From contig NZ_FNYZ01000004.1 in NCBI RefSeq assembly GCF_900109095.1, positions 186,001 through 250,000 on the forward strand: DNA of 64,000 nt. Direction: 5' to 3'. Shown one piece after another: positions 25,985 to 33,018 of this stretch. The number at the start of each line of letters is the position of its first letter. The first letter of the stretch is position 1. A model generated the notes under the pieces. The model saw only the letters and a list, made by a program, of their open reading frames with translations, did no database searches and was not told the DNA's origin. The position numbers were made by a program, and so were the translations under genes. The stretch is from Sphingobium sp. AP50. Its GTDB lineage: Bacteria > Pseudomonadota > Alphaproteobacteria > Sphingomonadales > Sphingomonadaceae.

Positions 25985-28453
25985 ATGCCGAATTATAAAG
26001 TTTCTGGTCGCAAATCATTTGGCGCTGCATCGCAGCATGGGCGCAGCGCAGCGCTGGGACTGGCGCTATTGTCCTGCACCGCGCTGACTTCGGCCGCATG
26101 GGCGCAGACGCCCGAACCCGGTGATGCACCGGGCGACGCCGAAATCGTCGTGACCGGTGCGCTCGACGCTTTGCCGGTCAAGAATGTCGGCTCCATCTTC
26201 GGCTTCGACAAGACCATCCTGGAAACGCCGCGCTCCGCCTCCACCATTTCCAGCGAGCAGATCGAACGCTTCGGCATCACCGACATCTATGATCTGGTGG
26301 CGCAGGCGCCCGGCACCTTCACCAACAGCTTCTTCGGCGTCGGCGGCGCGCTCGACATTCGCGGCACGCCCGGCGAAGTCTATTTCCGCGGCATGCGCCG
26401 GCTCGACAATCCGGGCAACTATCCCACGCCGATCGGCGCGTCGGACCGTATCGACATCGTGCGCGGCCCTGCCTCGCCCATCTACGGCCCGTCCAAGACC
26501 GGCGGCTATATGAACTTCGTACCAAAGTCCGCGCGCGTCGCCGATGGCAAGCTGCGCGACAAGGCATCGGGCGAACTCAGCTACACCCGTGGCAGCTGGG
26601 ACATGAATGTCGTGAAGGGCAATATCTCGGGCCCGCTCAAGATCGGCGAACAGGAATTCGGCTACAGCCTGTTCGGCCAATATGAAGATGACGGCAGCTA
26701 CTATAACAATATGTGGACCAAGCAGACGATCCTTCAGGGATCGTTCGACACCGATCTGTCCGATCATGTCCGCATCGAATGGGGCGGCCAGTATCAGAAT
26801 TACAAGGGCCAACAGAATGGCGGCTGGAACCGCCTGACGCAGGCGCTGGTCAATAATGGCACCTATATCACCGGTCAGGCGCAGCCGATCGACACCGATG
26901 GCGATGGCCAGATTTCGCAACAGGAAATCAATGTCGTGTCGCCCGGCGGCCTGTCGATCTTCGGCGGCTTTGGCTGCAACGGCAGCCCCTTCGCCGCCTC
27001 GATCACCGACGCCTGCTACACCAATTCGCCGCTCAACCTGACCAATACCGGCACCACCAAGCTCAGCCGCCGCAACGTCCTGACCGGCAAGGATGACAGG
27101 CTGGTCAACCGCGGCACGACGCTCTATTTCGATGCCATCTACACGGCCGACAGCGGTTTCGAACTCAAGAACCAGGCCTTTTACGACAGCTATGAGAATA
27201 TGAACGAGAATGCCTATGGCTTCTCGCAATTCCATGACAGCTGGGTGTTCGAGGACAAGATCGTCGCGTCCAAGACGTTCGAAAGCGATGCCGGTAAATT
27301 CGCCTTCCAGCTCTCGCCCTCGGTCCGCTACACCAAATATAAGCATGGCGACGACTTCAACTATGAATATTTCAACCGCGTCGACCTGACCGTCGGCTAT
27401 GATGCGCTGTCCGACCGGTTGCTGTCGACCGAATGCGACTGCGACTATACCAACTATGTCGTCGGCCATTATACCGATCTCGCCTTTGCGGGCCTTGCCG
27501 ATCTCGATTTCGCCTTCGGCCTGGATGTGACGCTGGGCGCCCGCTACGACCATCTGGACGTCAAGGCGACCAACATCGTGTCGAAGCTGGAAGCCCCCGA
27601 TGCCAATCCGGTGAACAATAATGCCAGCGGCAGCAAGGGTGCCTGGTCCTGGTCGGCCAGCGCCAATTACAAGCTGCCCCTTGGCCTCATCCCCTATGGC
27701 ACGATCGCCAAGCAATCGACCGTCATCGCGGGACAGGGCGCCGAAATCTACCCGACGGACGTGCTGGCAGGCACCTATATCTCCGCGTCGAAACTCTATG
27801 AAGCGGGCCTGAAGGGCAGCTGGCTCGACAACAAGCTCTATGCCGCCGTATCGGTCTACAAGCAGAAGCGCACCGACTATAATGTCCAGTCGATCACGGT
27901 AAACCAGTCGGTCGAAACCAAGGGTCTGGAAGCGGAACTGCGCTGGTCGGTGGATCGTCACTTGCTGATCACCGGCGCCTATACCCACACCAATGTATAC
28001 AACCTGACGGCACTGCATGATGGCACGCTGTTCAGCTTCTTCGGCATCGAGGATCTGGTCAACGTGACCGACCCGACCCTCTTCCTGGGTGGCCAGCCGA
28101 TCGGTCTGGTGCCGATCAACAGCAAGAGCGATTCCAAGCGCGCGGGCATCCCCGAAAATATGTATTCGGCGACCGCCACCTATGCGTTCGACTTCGGCCT
28201 CGCTCTGTCGGGCAGCATCGTCCATGTCGACTCGGTCTATTCGGGTCAGAGCCAGGCGGTGAAGCTGCCCGCCTACACCACGGCGGACCTCAGCGCATCG
28301 TTCGAAACCGGCCCGATCCTGCTCCGTCTGGTGGTCAAAAATGCCACTAACGAGAAATATTTCCGTGCGAATTTCACCGAATTGTTCGGCAGCACCATCG
28401 TCCTGCCGGAACGGCCGCGCAGCTTCCAAGCGTCGGTCGTCTATAAATTCTGA
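25985..28453 (+). CDS. TonB-dependent outer-membrane receptor, probable nucleoside/purine uptake
   Basis: An 822-residue receptor: signal peptide ending AAWAQ, a short TonB-box-like EIVVTGA, plug domain at about 70-210 (SASTISSEQIERFGITDIYDL, DIVRGPASPIYGPSKTGGYMNF) and a beta barrel ending in the terminal aromatic YKF. Its extracellular part holds a canonical EF-hand loop (residues 303-314, DTDGDGQISQQE). ATG 25985 is preferred to earlier in-frame starts because the signal peptide follows directly. It sits between an exported adenosine deaminase and a NUP gene, and its promoter has the shared purine motif, so nucleosides or nucleic-acid fragments are the likely cargo. The plug resembles siderophore receptors, so metal-chelate uptake remains an alternative. 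Confidence 0.85.
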   Translation: MPNYKVSGRKSFGAASQHGRSAALGLALLSCTALTSAAWAQTPEPGDAPGDAEIVVTGALDALPVKNVGSIFGFDKTILETPRSASTISSEQIERFGITDIYDLVAQAPGTFTNSFFGVGGALDIRGTPGEVYFRGMRRLDNPGNYPTPIGASDRIDIVRGPASPIYGPSKTGGYMNFVPKSARVADGKLRDKASGELSYTRGSWDMNVVKGNISGPLKIGEQEFGYSLFGQYEDDGSYYNNMWTKQTILQGSFDTDLSDHVRIEWGGQYQNYKGQQNGGWNRLTQALVNNGTYITGQAQPIDTDGDGQISQQEINVVSPGGLSIFGGFGCNGSPFAASITDACYTNSPLNLTNTGTTKLSRRNVLTGKDDRLVNRGTTLYFDAIYTADSGFELKNQAFYDSYENMNENAYGFSQFHDSWVFEDKIVASKTFESDAGKFAFQLSPSVRYTKYKHGDDFNYEYFNRVDLTVGYDALSDRLLSTECDCDYTNYVVGHYTDLAFAGLADLDFAFGLDVTLGARYDHLDVKATNIVSKLEAPDANPVNNNASGSKGAWSWSASANYKLPLGLIPYGTIAKQSTVIAGQGAEIYPTDVLAGTYISASKLYEAGLKGSWLDNKLYAAVSVYKQKRTDYNVQSITVNQSVETKGLEAELRWSVDRHLLITGAYTHTNVYNLTALHDGTLFSFFGIEDLVNVTDPTLFLGGQPIGLVPINSKSDSKRAGIPENMYSATATYAFDFGLALSGSIVHVDSVYSGQSQAVKLPAYTTADLSASFETGPILLRLVVKNATNEKYFRANFTELFGSTIVLPERPRSFQASVVYKF

Positions 28454-28462
28454 TCCGTTCAA

Positions 28463-28498
28463 GGGGGAGCGCGGCCACGCCACGCTCCCCCATTTTTT
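28463..28498 (+). terminator. Rho-independent terminator after the receptor gene
   Basis: GGGGGAGCG pairs with CGCTCCCCC, with an inner GGC-CAC-GCC stem across one mismatch, followed at once by A and six T. It lies ten bases after the receptor stop and 20 bases before the next gene, so it may reduce expression of the downstream NUP and permease genes relative to the receptor. Confidence 0.85.
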
Positions 28499-28518
28499 GA
28501 TTACCGGAAGGCCTGTTC

Positions 28519-29619
28519 TTGACCTTATTCCCGTTCCGCTGCCTGCTTCTGACCGCCAGCGCCTGTCTCTCCTTCACAGGCGCCAGCGCGACACCCGCCG
28601 TCGATGCCGCGCTGGCCTGTGCGCCGACAAAGCCCTGCGCCAATCCCCTGCCCGTCCGCATGGTGATCGTCACCATGTTCGAAATTGGGGCCGACACGGG
28701 CGATGCGCCGGGCGAATTCCAGCTCTGGAAGGAACGCCGCAAACTCGACACGCGCATCCCCTTCCCGCAGGGCTATCACGACCTTTATTACAATCCAGAC
28801 AGCCAGATATTGGCGATGGTGACGGGTGTGGGCACCGCCCGATCCGCCACCGCCACCATGGCGCTGGGCCTGGACTCACGTTTCGACCTGTCGAAATCCT
28901 ATTGGCTGGTCGCCGGCATCGCCGGCATTGATCCCGAAAATGCCTCAATCGGATCGGCCGCCTGGGCGCGCTACAGCGTGGACGGCGATCTGGTGCATGA
29001 AATCGACGCCCGCGAAATCCCGAAGGACTGGCCGTCCGGCTTCTTCCCGCTCGACAAGAATGGCCCGCATGACAAGAGCCCGCCGATCACCGAGGGCCGG
29101 GTCTTCGCGCTCAACCCAAAGCTGGTCGACTGGGCCTTTGCCCTGACGAAGGACACGCCCATCCCGGACGACGCCGGCATCCAGAAGGAACGGGCGCGCT
29201 ATACCAGCTATCCCAATGCGCAAAAGCCGCCCTTCGTCCTGATCGGCGACCAGTTTTCGGCGATGACCTTCTGGCATGGCAAGCTGCTCAACAATTGGGC
29301 CAATGACTTCACCCGCTATTCCACCAGCGGAAAGGGCGAATTCGTCACCTCCGCCATGGAGGAAACCGGCACGCTTCAGGCGATGACCTATCTCGACCGG
29401 GTCGGCCGGGCGAAGATGGATCGGGTCATGGTACTGCGGTCGGGCAGCAATTATTCCATGCCGCCCGATGGCGTGTCCGCCGCCGACAATCTGATGCGGG
29501 AAAATGAAGGCTATTCGGGCATGCGTGCCTCGCTGGAAAGCCTCTATCTGGTCGGATCGAAAGTGGTGGACGAGCTGCTCGGCCATTGGAACCGCTACGA
29601 ACAGGCCCCGCCGCAATGA
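28519..29619 (+). CDS. Exported NUP-family purine nucleoside protein (copy 2)
   Basis: A 366-residue paralogue of the protein encoded at 23143, with signal peptide (cleavage near SFTGASA) and the same marks: GDAPGEFQLW, VAGIAGIDPENASIGSAAW, YPNAQKPPFVLIG and RSGSNYSMPPDG. Where copy 1 has TNMES, this copy has SAMEETG, again a Met-Glu pair as in nucleoside phosphorylases. The start is TTG 28519 with GGAAGG upstream. It ends in ATGA overlap with the NCS2 permease, arguing that a purine base released here is imported by that permease. Confidence 0.8.
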   Translation: MTLFPFRCLLLTASACLSFTGASATPAVDAALACAPTKPCANPLPVRMVIVTMFEIGADTGDAPGEFQLWKERRKLDTRIPFPQGYHDLYYNPDSQILAMVTGVGTARSATATMALGLDSRFDLSKSYWLVAGIAGIDPENASIGSAAWARYSVDGDLVHEIDAREIPKDWPSGFFPLDKNGPHDKSPPITEGRVFALNPKLVDWAFALTKDTPIPDDAGIQKERARYTSYPNAQKPPFVLIGDQFSAMTFWHGKLLNNWANDFTRYSTSGKGEFVTSAMEETGTLQAMTYLDRVGRAKMDRVMVLRSGSNYSMPPDGVSAADNLMRENEGYSGMRASLESLYLVGSKVVDELLGHWNRYEQAPPQ

Positions 29620-31001
29620 CCGCCGCGCCGCTCGCCGTTACGGACATCCCACCCGTATCGCCGGGCGGCATGACAGCCGCACAGGCGCGTGATCCCGATC
29701 ATTTTCCGGGCTTCGCCGTCGCCATCCCGCTGGGCATCCAGCATGTGCTGGCGATGTTCGTCAGCAACATCACCCCCGCCATCATTATCGCGGGCGCGGC
29801 CGGTTTCGGCTATGGATCGGCAGACCCCAGCGCGCTCATCTACATGATCCAGATGGCAATGCTGTTCGCCGGGGTCGCCACCCTGCTCCAGACGGTCGGC
29901 ATCGGCCCGGTCGGCGCGCGGCTGCCCCTTGTACAGGGCACCAGCTTCGCCTTCCTGCCGGTCATCATCCCCATCTGTGCCGGACGCGGGGTGGAGGCGA
30001 TGGCGGAACTCACCGCCGCCGCCCTGTTCGGCGGGCTGTTCCACATCTTCGTCAGCCAGTTTGTCGGCCGCATCCGCTTCGCCTTGCCGCCGCTGGTGAC
30101 GGGACTGGTGGTGCTGATGATCGCCCTGTCGCTGATGCGGGTGGGCATCCAATATGCCGCAGGCGGTGTCGCCGCGCAGGGAACGCCAGCCTATGGCGCG
30201 GGCGCAAGCTGGCTGCTGGCGGGCGTGGTGATCGTCACGACATTGGGCCTCAGCTTCTACGGGAAGGGCCTCTGGTCGACCGCGTCCGTTCTGCTGGGCC
30301 TGATGGCCGGCTATGTGCTCGCCTTCCTCATGGGCCGCGTCTCCTTCGCGCCGATCGGGTCGGCCGGCCTCTTCATGCTGCCCGATCCGCTGCATTTCGG
30401 CTTCTCGATTTCCGCCTCCGCCATATTGGGTTTCTGCCTGATGGGCTTCATTTCCGCGATCGAATCCATCGCCGACGTGTCCGCCATCTGCGAAGGCAAT
30501 GCCGGTCGCCCCGCGCATGACCGTGAACTGATCGGCGCGACGGCGGCAGATGGCGTCGGCACCGCCTTTGGCGCGCTGTTCGGCGCCATGCCCAATACCA
30601 GCTTCAGCCAGAATGTCGGCCTGATCGCGATCACCGGCATCGTCAGCCGCCATGTCGTGACGATCGGCGCCCTGTTCCTGATCCTGTGCGGCCTGGTGCC
30701 CAAGATCGGCGCGACCATCACCACAATCCCGATCGAGGTGCTGGGCGGCGGCGTGATCCTGATGTTCGGCATGGTCGCATCGGCCGCCCTCTCCATGTTG
30801 CAGGCGGTCGAATGGACCCAGCGCAACATGATGATCTTCGCCCTCGCTCTGTCGCTGGGCATCGGGCTGGAACTGGAATCGGACGCCCTGTCGCATCTGC
30901 CCGAAGCCGCGCGTATTCTGCTGTCGTCGGGTGTCCTGCCGGCGGCGGTGATTGCCGTGGTCCTCAATCTCCTGATCCCCGGACGCTCCCCCGTCCGCTG
31001 A
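29616..31001 (+). CDS. NCS2-family xanthine/urate-type permease
   Basis: A 461-residue polytopic membrane protein of the nucleobase-ascorbate transporter family. The NTSFSQNVGLIAITGIVSR stretch (about 330-348) is the family signature, in the form seen in xanthine and urate carriers such as XanQ, UacT and UapA, and QGTSFAFLPVI near 107 is the first substrate-site segment. It imports a purine base with protons across the inner membrane. ATG 29616 overlaps the NUP stop, and the longer frame upstream is inside that gene. It complements the AzgA-type permease at 3394, so two base permeases with different preferences serve the region. Confidence 0.88.
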   Translation: MTAAPLAVTDIPPVSPGGMTAAQARDPDHFPGFAVAIPLGIQHVLAMFVSNITPAIIIAGAAGFGYGSADPSALIYMIQMAMLFAGVATLLQTVGIGPVGARLPLVQGTSFAFLPVIIPICAGRGVEAMAELTAAALFGGLFHIFVSQFVGRIRFALPPLVTGLVVLMIALSLMRVGIQYAAGGVAAQGTPAYGAGASWLLAGVVIVTTLGLSFYGKGLWSTASVLLGLMAGYVLAFLMGRVSFAPIGSAGLFMLPDPLHFGFSISASAILGFCLMGFISAIESIADVSAICEGNAGRPAHDRELIGATAADGVGTAFGALFGAMPNTSFSQNVGLIAITGIVSRHVVTIGALFLILCGLVPKIGATITTIPIEVLGGGVILMFGMVASAALSMLQAVEWTQRNMMIFALALSLGIGLELESDALSHLPEAARILLSSGVLPAAVIAVVLNLLIPGRSPVR

Positions 31002-31133
31002 GCCCCCGAAATATCGCCTGAATTGATCGCCCTATAGCGGACACGACCGGCTTGCCCGTTATGACCGGTATCGGCAGGCACGCGCCTTCCCTTCAGGCCG
31101 GGCAGACCATGCTGACCACAGGGGATTTACGGG

Positions 31134-33002
31134 ATGAGCGACAGCGACAAGCAAGGGTTGAGCCGTCGCGACTTTGCGGCGCTGGCGGCGGGCGGCGTGA
31201 CCCTGATGGGCAATGCGATGCCCGCCATCGCACAGGCATCCAAACCGGCGATCGAACCCACCCGACTGGTCAGCGCGGGCGAAACATTGCGGCCCGAAAT
31301 CGTCGGTCAGTTCGGCATCGTGGCGGCCGGTCGCCATTATGCCGTGGCGGCGGGCACCCGCATCCTGATGGCGGGCGGCAACGCGACCGATGCCGGCGTC
31401 GCGGCCGTGTTCGCGGCGGCGGTGACGGAAATATCCCATTTCGGCTTTGGCGGCGAAGCGCCCACCATTATCTATGATGCTGGCACGAAAAAGATATCGC
31501 TGGTGAACGGACAGGGCGTCGCCCCCGCCCTTGCCACACCGGACAAATTCGCCGCCGCCGGGGTCATCCCCGGCAATGGCCCCAATGGCGGCACGGTACC
31601 CGCCATGGTCGACGCCATGGCGCTGGCGCTCCAGCTTAACGGCACGATGACCCTCGATCAGGTGATGCAACCGGCGATCGAACTGGCCGATGGCTTCGTC
31701 ATGTATAATTTCCTGGCGGAGGTTTTCGTCAGTCAGCAGAAGGCGACGTCCAGATATAAGGACGCCTATGACGCCTATTATCCGGGCGGCCAGCCCCCCA
31801 GGACCGGCGAGTTCTTCCGTCAGCCCAACCTTGCTCGCACCATGCGCATCATCGCGGAGGCTGACCGCACCGCCTTTGCAAAGACGAAGGACCGCAAGGC
31901 CGCAATCCAGGCCGGGCGCGACGCTTTCTACAAGGGCGACATCGCTCGTCGCATCGGCGCCGCCATGGCGCGCGACGGCGGCCTGATGCGCTATGAGGAT
32001 CTCTCATCCTATAAGGGGAAAATCGAAACCCCGATAATGACCAATGTGTTCGGCTATCAGGTGTACAAGGCCGGCTTCTGGAGCCAGGGTCCGGCCATGC
32101 TGATGGCGCTGAACATCGCCGAGGCGGCCGGCATCGCCGCGATGGAGCCGGGGTCCGCCCCCTATCTCCACACCGTGGCGGAATCGATCAAGCTCGCCTT
32201 CGACGATCGCAACATGTATTTCGGCGATCCCGATTTCGCGACCGTGCCGATGAAGGGCCTCCTGTCGAAGGGCTATGCCGCCGCCCGCGCGAAGCAGATC
32301 GGGCCGAAAGCCTCCCTCGACCATCGTTTCGGCGACCCATGGGCCTATGAGGGCAAGGCGCGCACCACGCCCCTCTTCACCCCCCATATGCTCAAGGCCC
32401 CACCCAGGCCCACGGCCGATACGACCGCAATCGAGGTGGTGGACAGGCACGGCAACCTCTTTTCCTGCACGCCCAGTTCCGGCTGGATGCTGGGCGGCGC
32501 CTATATTGCGGGCGACACCGGCGTCCCGATGAGCAATCGGCTGACCGTGTTCGATCTCGATACCGCCAGCCCCAATGTGCTGGCGCCGGGCAAGCGGCCC
32601 CGCACGACCCTGTCGCCGTCCATGGTGCTCAAGGACGGCGCGCCCTATCTGGCAATCGGCACGCCCGGCGGCGACAATCAGGATCAGCAGATCATGAACG
32701 TCCTGCTCCGCGTCCTCGCCTTCGATCAGCCGCTACAGGCCGCGATCGAGGCGCCGCGCATCAATTCCAACCATTTCCACAACTCCTTCGGCATCAAGAA
32801 GGATGAACCGGGCGTGCTGGAGATCGAGGATCGCGTGCCGCAGGCCGTCCGTGACGATCTGACCGCGCGTGGCCACAGGCTCGACGTGCTGGGGCCGTTC
32901 GCCGTGTCCACCGGCATCGTCGCTGCCGGTGTCGTGCCGGGCAGCGGCACGCTGCGCGGCGGCGCGGATGTCCGCCGCGAACGCTATATTTTTGGCTGGT
33001 AA
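31134..33002 (+). CDS. Tat-exported gamma-glutamyltransferase-family protein
   Basis: A 622-residue Ntn hydrolase with a twin-arginine signal (SRRDFAALAAGGVTLMG) and thus probably periplasmic. The GGNATDAGVAA stretch near 81 and the nucleophile region ADTTAIEVVD (Thr430 or Thr431) are those of the gamma-glutamyltranspeptidase superfamily, and GTPGGDNQDQQ is the glycine-rich site. It is distant from the cytosolic HpxW-like protein at 5672. Substrate could be glutathione, another gamma-glutamyl compound or an amide such as oxamate; I cannot decide. It lies 132 bases after the permease and 16 bases before the TolB-amidohydrolase gene, so those two are probably co-transcribed. Confidence 0.8.
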   Translation: MSDSDKQGLSRRDFAALAAGGVTLMGNAMPAIAQASKPAIEPTRLVSAGETLRPEIVGQFGIVAAGRHYAVAAGTRILMAGGNATDAGVAAVFAAAVTEISHFGFGGEAPTIIYDAGTKKISLVNGQGVAPALATPDKFAAAGVIPGNGPNGGTVPAMVDAMALALQLNGTMTLDQVMQPAIELADGFVMYNFLAEVFVSQQKATSRYKDAYDAYYPGGQPPRTGEFFRQPNLARTMRIIAEADRTAFAKTKDRKAAIQAGRDAFYKGDIARRIGAAMARDGGLMRYEDLSSYKGKIETPIMTNVFGYQVYKAGFWSQGPAMLMALNIAEAAGIAAMEPGSAPYLHTVAESIKLAFDDRNMYFGDPDFATVPMKGLLSKGYAAARAKQIGPKASLDHRFGDPWAYEGKARTTPLFTPHMLKAPPRPTADTTAIEVVDRHGNLFSCTPSSGWMLGGAYIAGDTGVPMSNRLTVFDLDTASPNVLAPGKRPRTTLSPSMVLKDGAPYLAIGTPGGDNQDQQIMNVLLRVLAFDQPLQAAIEAPRINSNHFHNSFGIKKDEPGVLEIEDRVPQAVRDDLTARGHRLDVLGPFAVSTGIVAAGVVPGSGTLRGGADVRRERYIFGW

Positions 33003-33018
33003 GGGAAACTCCAAGATC

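Noticed and set aside
31002..31133. A terminator or operator between the NCS2 permease and the Tat-exported hydrolase
   Set aside because: I find no hairpin with a T tract and no copy of the purine motif in these 132 bases.
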